Shown piece after piece: positions 34,453 to 45,934 of a stretch of 64,000 bases of DNA; position 1 is the first letter of the stretch, and each line of letters starts with the position of its first letter. The position numbers and the translations under genes are program-made. The DNA is from Zoroaster sp. YZ-2022 (Eukaryota; Echinodermata; Asteroidea; Forcipulatida; Zoroasteridae): NCBI GenBank assembly GCA_029582265.1, contig CM055816.1, positions 81,958,472-82,022,471 of the forward strand, given 5' to 3'. Under the pieces are notes generated by a model, which ran no database searches, had not been told where the DNA came from, and worked only from the letters and a program-made list of their open reading frames with translations.

Positions 34453-35814
34453 TGCAGGGGCTGGTGAAGAGAGGACGGAGTTGGGTGAACTTAGCCATGG
34501 TTGAGCTGAGGTCGGTCATCGGACTCATGCTATTTCTTGGCCTAACAAAGTCGGGCCATGAGAAGGCGCGTACTTTCTGGAGACCGGGAATGTTATGTAA
34601 GTCAACATGCCAAGCCACCATGCCAGTAAAGCGCTTCGACGGCGTCATAATAATGATGCGCTTTGATGACAAGACAACTCGTATCCAAAAGAAGGCCATG
34701 GACAAGTTTGCGCCCATAAAAGAGGTATTTGACATGTTCACAGCTGCGTTTCGCCGACACTTTAGCCCCGGCGAGTGTATCACCATAGACGAACAGATGG
34801 CTGCATTCAGGGGCCGGTGCTCGTTTAGGCAATACAAACAAACCTGCTAAGTATGGCATAACATTCTGGGCACCTGTGGACAGCGAGTGTCATTACGTCC
34901 ATGACATAATGCCATGCATCGGCAAAGAGGAAGGCAAAATTGAGAAATAGCTTGGTGCCCGTGTGGTGAAAGATTTGGTGCGGCCTCTCCATGGGACTGG
35001 CCGAAACGTGACGGCAGATAATTTCTTTATTAGTAAGGAATTGGCCGATTTTCTTCTAAGCGAGAAGATAACTCTTACAATCAAGGACATCAGACGGGAG
35101 GTGGCACTTGAGCTGCGAAAAAAGAACACCAAGGGCAGAGCAGTGAAATCATCAGAGTTCATGTTTTCTGGAATGAAGACAATACTAGTAGTGTCATTTG
35201 TGCCCAAAAAACATCAAAATGTTCTTCTCCTGTCAACTATGCATCATGATGACACAGTCGACCAAGCATCCCAGAAACCAGAGATTATCTGCTATTACAA
35301 TGCAACGAAGGCCGGCGTGTACACTGTGGACCAGATGTACAACTGTGCACGCATCTCTAAGCGCTGGCCCATGGTGGTGTTCTACCACATGTTGAATGTC
35401 GCCGCCATCAACGCCTATGTTTTGTTCAATCAAGTCCATCAAAACTTTTAAGGTGAGGCTTCCTTTTGCAACTTATCAGTGCACTCATCCAGCTGCAGAT
35501 CCAGATGCGGGCGGAACATCCCGAACGACTACGGGGAGAAACGATTCCGGCCATGCGATACATCGGCATGGATGTTGCCTTTCGTCATCAGCCAGTGGAG
35601 CAGCGTGCCCGCGAGATGAAGCAACGGAGTTGCTACATCTGTCCTCGAGGTATGAAAACAAGAACCACCAGGGTGTGCTCGGAGTGTAAGCAGTTTTCGT
35701 GCACACAGCACAGCATCAGCAGGACAACAGAGTCAATCTGCTCCAACTGCCAGGAGGCTGATTTGAACTAAACTGAACTAGAGAACACTGAACTGAACTG
35801 AACTAAAGAACACT

Positions 35815-36060
35815 AACAGCTCCAGCAAAGAACATTTTTTGTTTTTCTATTTTTTTTTCTATTTATTTTGGTTCGTTTATTTTGTAAATATTCCATACCC
35901 CCCCCCCCCCCCCCCCAAAAGAACAGCTCCAGCAAAGGCATTTTTTATTTTGTTTTTATTTTATCCATCCCCCCCGAAAAAGAGAAAAAACTCCAGCAAA
36001 GAACATTTTTATTTTGTTTTCATTATTTTGTTGGGTTCATTCAGACATATACATTATTTT
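35815..36060. repeat. Three CTCCAGCAAAG repeats with T- and C-runs
   Basis: CTCCAGCAAAGAACATTTTT-like units start near 35820, 35926 and 35992, separated by a 17-C run and C6 runs. Probably the 3' region of the piggyBac element. Confidence 0.6.
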
Positions 36061-36099
36061 GTACATTTTCCATTTCCTCGCTTACTTCGTAATTAATTT

Positions 36100-36654
36100 G
36101 TTTCTTGGTTGGACTTGATTTGTAGCACCATTTTATTACGTGCATGTAGAAACTTCTTTCCAGTTTTGTCTACACTTTTCATTTTGTAAATAGTCCATTG
36201 TTTTTTTCTGAAATGAATACACTACTGTGTGACTCGGACATCTGCCTAGTTTACTTGAGTGTCATTTCCTAAGTTTACGACTATAAATTACAATTTTGCA
36301 AAAGATAAGCAGCTCCAGATGTATTCGTGATGGGGGTAGAAATAACAAGTGTAGAGGGGTTGTCAAGGTACCAAATTAGTAAGACAGTGCCTCCTGGGCC
36401 CGATTTCACGAAACTCGTCTTTACTTACTATGCGTCGCGGGATTTACGATGCATCGCAGCCCTAAGACTCGTCGCAGATGCGATGTGTTCCACAATTCAT
36501 TTCACCAAACACACCGTAAGGGCGACGCGTTCAAAACTGATCTAAATTCACTTTTAATAAAAAAGAATATTTGAACGAGGATGACTTATTCACACGTTTT
36601 AACTGTTTTATGCTTTATATGACCCTCTCATAATACAGTCGTTTAAATTAGTAC
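36100..36654. other. No gene; contains a GGGCCCGATTTCACGAAAC repeat fragment
   Basis: 36395-36540 starts GGGCCCGATTTCACGAAACT and is GC-richer than its surroundings. This opening is common in marine-animal interspersed repeats (recollection). Otherwise nothing supported. Confidence 0.4.
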
Positions 36655-37768
36655 TGTTACGAATCGTACCCTTTGATTTTGATAAATATTAGCACCCCTT
36701 ATAGTTCACTTCTTCCACTTCCAATATTTTGCTGACGATGCAATTGTCCGCTATGAATATGCAACGCTTACAAGGACGCTACTTTTGCTCATGCATATCC
36801 AGCGAGAGCCTTGCGTGCGTGCCACACCCTCCCGCCACGTGGCTTGGAGCCGTCCTTTGGACTTAGTCTATTTTTCGAATACTTTCCTTGGAGTTCACAC
36901 CGAACACGGTTCGTGGGTGAACCACGGCCAAACAGTCACCGTGACTGACCCGCTCAGTCATTAGCCGTGGTCCGCGTGTAGTGCTCCCTAACCCAAGCAC
37001 AGCCGCCGTTTCCCCTCATGCAGTAATAGCTTAGCATCCAAGCAAATAGCTTAACATGCCCAGTAAGCATTTTCCCCTTGAACACGCCCTCCTTTCTAAC
37101 TTGTCGATCACTTCACTTTCGCCAAATACCTTTCCTTATATGGAACAAGGACCTGTTGTATGTCATGATTTTGCACACGTTTCTACCCTTAGACGCGGAA
37201 GCCAAGCTTCTCATTGGCTAAGACGCTAAATTAGGCTTATGTTTTATTCATTCCTAGGCCCCATATTTCTATATAATCCCCAAGATTTCCTGATCTCAGC
37301 GGAAGTGCGATTCCAAATGATATCTGTGCGACTCGATCCATGACAGTGCGATATACCGAACTATTACGGTCCAGAGCCTCGTTCGTTGAACCAATGGTGC
37401 AGGGCGTCGATATGACCATTGGTTCGCCTAGCTATGCGGTCTGATACACACTCTGGCCCCGTCCAGACACCCCGTGTGTAGTCAAGCCCCGGTGGTCCCC
37501 GTCGTAGAGACCGACCAGCCGACCGTCTCTCGGTATAGCAGTGCCCGTACCGTATACCGAGTGACAAGCCGCATGAACGAACGATGGTCCCCACTGACTG
37601 TACCCAATAGTTGGTATTCGTACACCCTATTCTGAACTTAGCACAAGTATATAAGTTTAACTATTGACATGTACCTATACGCTACCACTCCTGTCATACA
37701 TGTTACTAGTGCCATTGTTAAATAGTGATGTTAATAATAAACCAACCCCATTGATTGAGATTGTCACA
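36655..37768 (+). mobile_element. Putative 5' LTR of Gypsy element B
   Basis: It starts TGTTACGAATCG and ends GAGATTGTCACA. A TATA-like GTATATAAG near 37647 and AATAAA near 37735 lie in the expected order. ACAAAGTTTGTGTCCGAC follows as a possible primer-binding region. It is followed by the gag start at 38038. No second LTR was seen, so the limits are tentative. Confidence 0.4.
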
Positions 37769-38037
37769 ACAAAGTTTGTGTCCGACTATTATTTGTTGAC
37801 CCACAAAAGTGGGGAATGCATGCACTGGTGGCTAGCGGTGGGATACAAACTTTAACACTCTATCGATATGAGAACTTCTATGAACACTTACAGTTATATT
37901 TAAACTCCGGCACGACCATAATGCCAATGTTAGCCAGTCTGTTAGCAGAAGCACCAACGCCTTCACTGCACGTATCAATGAACAATAGTCTATGACCTTC
38001 CAGTCTCCATTTCCAGTAAAGTGTACCCAAAAACACC

Positions 38038-38265
38038 ATGCCGAAAAAGTTTCGTAAATCCCGTAGGCTTAATGCCTCCGCAGAAGTCGGCGACCTCGAA
38101 ACGTCATTTGCGTCTGTGTCACTAGGCAGTGACGAGATGACCCAGCTGGAGACCCTCAGAGAAGAGCAAAAGCAGGCAAAGAAACGTGCAGTGGAGACCG
38201 AGCAAAGGGCAGCAGCAATGACCAAGTCGAGTGCGCCCTCTATGCTCTGGACACTCCCGTTATAA
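38038..38265 (+). pseudogene. Gypsy element B gag N-terminus
   Basis: MPKKFRKSRRLNASAEVGDL starts a basic head followed by a Glu/Gln/Lys coiled coil (TLREEQKQAKKRAVETEQRA) and then a stop. Everything from capsid to RNase H is deleted before 38345. Assignment is by position and style. Confidence 0.5.
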
Positions 38266-38344
38266 TCCGTCAACACCAGCACTCAACGATGACCTCTACA
38301 GAGCTTTGAGTTGGACAATGACATTTAAAGATCATGTTGATTAA

Positions 38345-39767
38345 ATGGCTCGATGGCTAGAGATTATGGCCCAGTTTGACTTTAAGATTGAACACCGTGC
38401 AGGAAAGAAACATGGCAATGCAGATGCCCTCTCTAGGGTGCCGTGTGATCCTGACGAGTGCCCGTGCTTCGACGGTAGAACCATCCTCGCTGAACTACCA
38501 TGTGGTGGTTGTGACAAGTGTGTCACTAAGAGTGAACTATGGTCCGATTTCAACAAAGTCGACGACGTAATCCCCCTATCGACCAGACGAATCAATGCTA
38601 CCTCTGCAGACAAGGTAGAAATCCCCTCAGAACATTCCCGATATTGTCAAATATTCATGCAGTGAAGACTCCCAGGATGTTTTGACTTGTTACGTCCCAG
38701 GTCCCGAACTTTTATCTGATGGACTAGAAAAAGTTCAGCCTATCCCCTTCGCGACAGTTCTCATACTGATGGCAACAGTGGTAACACTCGTCTTTGGTGT
38801 TATTTGCAAACTCGGCAACTGTATTTGGCGCTCGTGCAGTACAGTTATCAATGACATGTGGGTATCGACTCCCGTCGGCCGTTTTGTAAACACAGCTGGA
38901 GAAACTCCCGGACAAGCCGTATTGTCCAACGCCTCGCCAGGGATATTGCAACAAGATGTGATGTCAAAGTCAGCAGAAAACTCCTCCGAAACTAGCAATG
39001 TTAACGGTGATACACAGGATGAACCAGAGCGAAGTGACATGAACTGTAACACGCCCTGCGCCCCCAACAAGGGCGCCTTAGCCGGTTTTATTACCGGGCC
39101 GCAACTTACAGAACTATCCCACTTCACTCCAAAGACCAAAATCCACGATAGTGACTTGTTCAACGTACATGTAATCTCCATGCACGACGATGCCGGTTCA
39201 AATGCTGGTCAGCAACAAGACATGCCTTGGATGAACGGTTACTCCTCTGAGGAAATCGCCAAAATGCAGAGAACTGATCCAGATATTGGCGTAATACTGG
39301 GTTGGTTAGTCAGTCAAAGTCCAGCAACTCAGAAACTGTGGTTGTTATGGCAACAACTTGTCATCCGAAACGGTGTACTCTACAAGAGATGGGTAACTAC
39401 GGACAAAACTCAATCATACTTGCAGCTTGTTGTAGTGAAAGAGCTGCAATACACTATCTTGTCAGCAACGCATGATTTTGTGACATCCGCCCATCTCGAA
39501 GTAAAGACAAAAACACAAAGTCTACTGGTACCGGCTGAAGGAATCAGTCCGGAGGGAATTGGATAAGAAAAGTCAGTAGTGGAACCAGCCGTCCATATCC
39601 CTGATGCCCACCATCCCCAGACGATCAGTACGAGTTCTAATGATTCCCCTTCCCAACCACCCAGGGAAGACCATCGCCCCCCGTCATCCACGGTACCATC
39701 GAACATTGCCCCTCCCACAAGAAGAAGCCAACGTACCACGCGCACACCAGCCAGGTTTCTTACGTAG
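38345..39767 (+). pseudogene. Gypsy element B: RNase H end, linker, integrase zinc head, pol C-terminus
   Basis: ARWLEIMAQFDFKIEHRAGK KHGNADALSR is the RNase H C-terminus. The frame shifts at 38665-38682. A long ORF then carries a linker with a hydrophobic run (FATVLILMATVVTLVFGVI), followed by SSEEIAKMQRTDPDIGVIL, LVIRNGVLYKRW and HDFVTSAHLEVK, the integrase HHCC-like head with part of its motif lost. The catalytic core is deleted. The end RRSQRTTRTPARF is a typical Gypsy pol tail. The hydrophobic linker is unusual for a pol protein. Confidence 0.8.
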
Positions 39768-40000
39768 CTCCCTTCACTGATACTGCTTGCATGTTTGACC
39801 TCTTTAGGTCAAGGAACTCATAGTAAAGAAACAAAGCAGAGCAGTGACCCATTCATTCATAAATTTGCAGCCCAGACTCTACACTCTACAAGAATGTGTG
39901 CGGTTGTAATCTGATATGGCTATGTAGGAGATGCCACGCGACAGCGTCCGAACTGTACTTGTATAATTGTGTACACGGTACATATTACGAAATTATGTAT
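39768..40000. other. Possible 3' LTR remnant, not demonstrated
   Basis: Follows the pol tail. I could not match it to 36655-37768 by eye. Confidence 0.3.
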
Positions 40001-40804
40001 TTGGGTCTCTCCACACTAATGTACAAAAGTGTGACATTTTAGGAACATGGGACATTGATAATAAAATGAAGTACTTTTTACTCTTAACTTTTTTCTGTGT
40101 ACATTCCAAGTGCCTTGAGGATTGTGCTTTTCAAAAATTAAGACAACTTTCTAAGTAATTAATTAATTACAAGGGAATCTTCTTTAAGATATATATGTTT
40201 GTAACATGGACAGACATTTATTTAGAAATTGACTAAAAGTACTAATAGAACAGATTTATTCACCCACATGTTGTCCCTTTATAATGCTATTCCCCTAAGG
40301 ATTGTTACCTGAAAAAATCAAGACAACCCTCCTGTCCTGGTATTAAACAAATAACAGGGGATCATCTTCAAAATATTATGTTTGTAACGTGGACAGACAT
40401 TTGTCACAAATTGTCTGTCCACGTTACATACGGGGTATATTTCACATGCTAATTTCTTAAACACCCAGAAGATGTCTTAGTTTTGGCTCATAACAATCCA
40501 AAAGGGGTTAGGGATGTAAATGAAAAAGCATTTGAGTAATTATTTAATTCTATTATCACTTTCCTGTAAATTTTCAAACAAAATGTCTGTCCATGTTACA
40601 AACATTGTGTCTTATAGATGATCCTGTAATTTCTTAAGTACCAATATTATTTTCTTATTATTTGTTATGCACAATCATTAAATGCTAAGGAATGTTCAGG
40701 AATAGATTAGGACAAAATAGTTGCCTTTATTTGACCCTCCCATGTCACACTACAGTACTCCCCAGTAGTTATCATATGTATACCCATTAGTGTGGAAAGA
40801 CCCA
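40001..40804. mobile_element. TIR element (~0.8 kb) with internal TGTAACATGGACAGACA repeats
   Basis: The left end is TGGGTCTCTCCACACTAATG and the reverse complement of the right end is TGGGTCTTTCCACACTAATG, with one mismatch in 20. TTTGTAA(C)(A/G)TGGACAGACA occurs twice forward and twice in reverse, including the hairpin at 40383-40428. A diverged ~185-bp unit is present in direct and inverted copies. No ORF of note. The ends and GTAACAT words recall the element at 19102-20180. Confidence 0.75.
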
Positions 40805-43271
40805 CTTATTATTTATTTTGTAAGTTCTTTAAAACAGTTTTCTATATATTTAATGAAGAGTTGTACTTTTTACAGATTTTTTGTGTGTCTCACTCCTTTA
40901 CCACAAGTTTTACTTTCCCCAAAACCATCCAATTGTCAACTTTGATCAACTGTTCCTCAATTGAGCTATGCTTAAAACCAGCACGACAACTTAAGCCTCT
41001 GTAGTGGCTGTCTTCTATAGCCGGTGCATTACCAGTCAACAATTCTTAATTTGGTAGTTGACAAATCTAATAAGACCTGTCTACCATAAAACTCATATAG
41101 CGCCCTCAAGTCACCGGTTTTAAAAGTGACATAACCATTGTTCTTAGCGTTGCAAATTACAGTGTACAATGCAAAGGGCCGAAAATTAAACTTTATTGTA
41201 TTGGGTCAAACTATACACTAAATTGTAGATAATCAAAAAACTTAACTATGAAAAACTAAATTTCGTCATCGTGACGTCATCCAGTTTCCATTTTTACAGT
41301 CTCATGAATATTTAATTAGCAAATCCATTTTGAACCATAACTCAAGAAGTATACACTCGATACTTAAACTTTTTGCAGTTATAGACTTGATGGGTACTGT
41401 GAATGTGCGCTGTGGTATCGTGACCTCATAATGACCTCTACTTCCGGTTCAACAGGAAGTTTGAATATAAATCAATATTTTAGGGTACAAAAACAATGTT
41501 ATGAAGATTTTTTTAAAGTTCGTGTGTAATATATCAACAGTGAGGTTCAAAATTACAAACAATATAGATTCACTGACGTCGCCACATATTATAGCGCCCT
41601 CAAGTGACATGTTTTAAAACTGGCAATATAAAGCATTGTTCTCAGCGAAGATCGTGAGTCTTAAATTAATAGATTGACTTTGTGTATCATAAGTGTCAAG
41701 ATCAGGGTTAGGCCTACAACTTAGGTTGAGGGTCGCGTCATAACAATCATAATCCAACAACGGAACAGCTTTGTGTTCGTCCATATAGGACAAACACTAA
41801 ATGTCTAGTTTAAAAAAAATTGCAGCAACATAAATTTGCTCAATTTTGAGATACATACCTGTAATAATTCCAAAAACCCGCCAAAAACACAACTTGGAGA
41901 GTGAAAAGGTGGGCGTGGCTATATTTATTAATGGAATATATCTAGGAAACGGTATGTAATTGGGAGCTAAAATTCTCATTCTACCCATAAAGGTGTTCTC
42001 AATTCTCATTCTACCCATAAAGGTGTTCTCAAAAAATAATCAACAAAGTCTGAGTCAGTGAATGACAATTTTTTGAAATTTTAGGTGATTGGGCATGGAA
42101 TGTGTTCCAAGTAGTAAATTTATTAGTTAAGTTTCAGATTGAATTTTATTTATTTATGTTTGTTTAACATTTACCATAGGTGTATGATACTTTTAAATCA
42201 AGTAAGATTTGTGGTTTACAACTTAACCTTTCGATCAGTATGCTGTGATCATCTTCAGAAAAAAACTGAACTATGCAGCAACATACTGCTTAAAAACTGC
42301 ACAGAAGGATTTGGTTGATGAAGCATGAATGCGAGAACTGCAAACGGATCCAGGTTGGATTGGGTGGGGCGGGGGTATGCTCACTGAACTGCATTAGTTG
42401 GGGAAAAACACAAAAATGGAGATTAAAATACATGTAAGTGGTGGGAGGTGTGACCATGATGAAGATCCAACATAGACCCAGTTGCAAGTTCCTGTCTTCA
42501 TATTTCATCAACAAAATTCTTCTGTGCAGTACTGAAGCAGTCAAGCCCTCTCCTGAAGACAACCAGAGCATACTGTATAGTTGTAAAACACTGGTTCTTT
42601 TCAGAACCATCACATCTCTTAATATATGGTACGCAAACCACACTAAATTGTCTTTTCACAGTGCAAAGTTAAGTCTTTGGACCTTTAAAAAGAAAATCTG
42701 AAAAGATGCACGAATGTATGAGTGTATGCGAGAAATATATTATACATATATTTCATAAAGAAGTTCAAAATAACACTTAAAATCAGGAGAAACGAGTCAC
42801 ATGTCCTCCGCTGGTACCTAATTTCAAGAGGTGGCAGTACGACTCGTTTTAACAAAAATCTCATGTTCATACAACAACTCATTGCTTTTATAGTTACGAC
42901 ATAATAACTGGGGATGTGGACCAAAATTTAATTTTGAGAAAAAATGTTTGAACTGTTTTGCAAACAATGACAATACATGTACATTATATCTGGTATTGAC
43001 GGAACTAAAAATCCACTTTTCTGCAGAAATTCTGGACAAAACCTAAGAATAAGAGAAATAAGAATAAGAAAAAATTGGTGGTATTTGCCTGATGATAAAA
43101 AGGGAATTGAGTGACATGCGACTCATTTTTCATAAAGTAGTAATATACATAAATGTATAGTAAATGTAGAAATGTAATACTGTACAATTGACAATGGGGG
43201 CTATCCATACAAAACAGAACCCGTAAAATGCTGAGCGCATTAATTCATGTATTGCATGTGAGGCCACTTTA
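40805..43271. other. No gene; scattered short repeats
   Basis: A shared block starting ATAGCGCCCTCAAGT occurs at 41097 and 41591 (followed by GTTTTAAAA and GCATTGTTCT(T/C)AGCG words). A 30-bp direct tandem lies at 41972-42031 (ATTCTCATTCTACCCATAAA start). An imperfect inverted pair ACTGCACAGAAG..TTGTTGATGAA lies at 42296-42327 and 42498-42529. No coding is supported. Confidence 0.6.
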
Positions 43272-43767
43272 TGTACGTATGCATAATGTGGCCAGTATGC
43301 ATATGTGGCCAGTATGCATATGTGGCCAGTATGCATATGTGGCCAGTATGCATATGTGGCCAGTATGCATAATGTGAGGCCAGTATGCATATGTGGCCAG
43401 TATGCATATGTGGCCAGTATGCATATGTGGCCAGTATGCATAATGTGAGGCCAGTATGCATAATGTGGCCAGTATGCATAATGTGAGGCCAGTATGCATA
43501 TGTGGCCAGTATGCATAATGTGGCCAGTATGCATATGTGGCCAGTATGCATATGTGGCCAGTATGCATAATGTGGCCAGTATGCATATGTGGCCAGTATG
43601 CATATGTGGCCAGTATGCATATGTGGCCAGTATGCATATGTGGCCAGTATGCATATGTGGCCAGTATGCATATGTGGCCAGTATGCATATGTGGCCAGTA
43701 TGCATATGTGGCCAGTATGCATATGTGGCCAGTATGCATATGTGGCCAGTATGCATAATGTGGCCAT
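43272..43767. repeat. Minisatellite of 17-, 18- and 20-bp units (TATGCATATGTGGCCAG)
   Basis: About 28 units of TATGCATATGTGGCCAG are present, with AATG (18 bp) and AATGTGAG (20 bp) variants. The longer variants cluster in the left half and the right half is homogeneous. The unit lacks stop codons in most frames, so long artificial ORFs (MHTGHICILATYAYWPH cycle) appear on both strands. Confidence 0.95.
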
Positions 43768-44454
43768 TTTGATCACACGTGTATGGCTGCTATGGCAAAT
43801 TTATGGTTCCCATGAGAGGTGTGAACTTGACCATACAGGTACCACATATGTGATCAGAATTGACCAAAGAAAAAGGAGAAGAAAAAAAACGCTTCACGTG
43901 TGTCATTATTTTTGTCATACAGGGGTGTCACGTGATATAAATTTTACCATACACGCATGTCACATGGTATCAATATGCTGTATCCTCAGCAGACAGAGGG
44001 CAGTCGAGCTCAGCATTCTACAGGTTATATTTCTATCACACATTGGGACTGTTTTATTGTAAGACTTTTAGAGATGTAAATGCAGACACTATTTATAATT
44101 TGTACAAGCCATTGCTGTCGATTGGTTTTGCCCTTAGACGATCATAAAAGTAAGTTCACTTTTTCGTATAAATAATAGCGATATCTTGGGTGTCTGGTTT
44201 AGGTAAAAATTATGTTATAAAAAATCAAGTGATGTTCAGCCGCATGCGAAGTAAATTACTTTAATTGAATTTTCTGTCATGTTAAACTTGTCAACTAGTA
44301 TCAGCACGAAATCCAAAATGTGACATCATTTGAAGCCAACAATAAAATGGGTCTGTACATGTCAAACAGGATCGTTTTTAAGTGGTTGAAAATTCACATT
44401 CAATGCCTTTTTTTTATTAATGTTGTGGAATTTAATGGGAGGGAACCTAAACGT
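43768..44454. other. Unique spacer, no gene seen
   Basis: Lies between the two tandem arrays. No coding or repeat structure recognised. Confidence 0.5.
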
Positions 44455-45934
44455 TTCCTGTATGACATGTACAGGCCTACATGTATATATGTATGACATG
44501 TACAGGCCTACATGTATATATGTATGACATGTACAGGCCTATATGTATATATGTATGACATGTACAGGCCTATATGTATATATGTATGACATGTACAGAC
44601 CTATATGTATATATGTATGACATGTACAGGCCTACATGTATATATGTATGACATGTACAGACCTATATGTATATATGTATGACATGTACAGGCCTATATG
44701 TATATATGTATGACATGTACAGGCCTATATGTATATATGTATGACATGTACAGGCCTACATGTATATATGTATGACATGTACAGGCCTATATGTATATAT
44801 GTATGACATGTACAGGCCTACATGTATATATGTATGACATGTACAGGCCTATATGTATATGTATGACATGTACAGGCCTATATGTATATATGTATGACAT
44901 GTACAGGCCTATATGTATATATGTATGACATGTACAGGCCTACATGTATATATGTATGACATGTACAGACCTATATGTATATATGTATGACATGTACAGG
45001 CCTATATGTATATATGTATGACATGTACAGGCCTACATGTATATATGTATGACATGTACAGACCTATATGTATATATGTATGACATGTACAGGCCTACAT
45101 GTATATATGTATGACATGTACAGGCCTACATGTATATATGTATGACATGTACAGGCCTATATGTATATATGTATGACATGTACAGGCCTATATGTATATA
45201 TGTATGACATGTACAGGCCTACATGTATATATGTATGACATGTACAGGCCTACATGTATATATGTATGACATGTACAGGCCTACATGTATATATGTATGA
45301 CATGTACAGGCCTACATGTATATATGTATGACATGTACAGGCCTATATGTATATATGTATGACATGTACAGGCCTACATGTATATATGTATGACATGTAC
45401 AGGCCTATATGTATATATGTATGACATGTACAGGCCTACATGTATATATGTATGACATGTACAGGCCTACTATGTATGACATGTACAGGCCTACATGTAT
45501 ATATGTATGACATGTACAGGCCTATATGTATATATGTATGACATGTACAGGCCTACATGTATATATGTATGACATGTACAGGCCTACATGTATATGTATG
45601 ACATGTACAGGCCTACATGTATATATGTATGACATGTACAGGCCTATATGTATATATGTATGACATGTACAGGCCTACATGTATATATGTATGACATGTA
45701 CAGGCCTACATGTATATATGTATGACATGTACAGGCCTACATGTATATATGTATGACATGTACAGGCCTATATGTATATATGTATGACATGTACAGGCCT
45801 ACATGTATATGTATGACATGTACAGGCCTACATGTATATATGTATGACATGTACAGACCTATATGTATATATGTATGACATGTACAGGCCTATATGTATA
45901 TATGTATGACATGTACAGGCCTATATATATATAT
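44455..45934. repeat. 31-bp satellite, ~47 units (TATGACATGTACAGGCCT...)
   Basis: Every unit begins TATGACATGTACAGGCCT, with about 13 further AT-rich bases. Three unit types differ at two sites: GGCCTACATG, GGCCTATATG and GACCTATATG. They are interspersed, with a few 2-bp-short units and one 9-bp-short unit at about 45470. The unit is rich in small palindromes (ACATGT, TGTACA, AGGCCT). Confidence 0.97.

Larger units (their letters stand above)
33931..35771 (+). pseudogene. piggyBac-type transposase, SINE-interrupted and frameshifted
   Basis: ALELFELFFPAAMMQIILS lies just before the SINE. After it, 34452-34850 reads VELRSVIGLMLFLGLTKSGH and later GECITIDEQMAAFRGRCSFR, with the first catalytic Asp in the IDEQM block. 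After a shift, 34963-35451 reads PLHGTGRNVTADNFF (second Asp) and YYNATKAGVYTVDQMYNCAR (third Asp). A last shift at 35466-35771 gives the C-terminal Cys-rich finger (CYICPRG...VCSECKQFSCTQH...CSNC). At least two frameshifts plus the SINE make it inactive. TTAA ends were not located. Confidence 0.9.

Noticed and set aside
42290..42643. Inverted repeat with a 117-codon minus-strand frame
   Set aside because: The arms are short and imperfect and the protein resembles nothing.
43130..44062. Long open frames on both strands
   Set aside because: Products of the stop-free 17-bp repeat, with no composition or start context of a gene.
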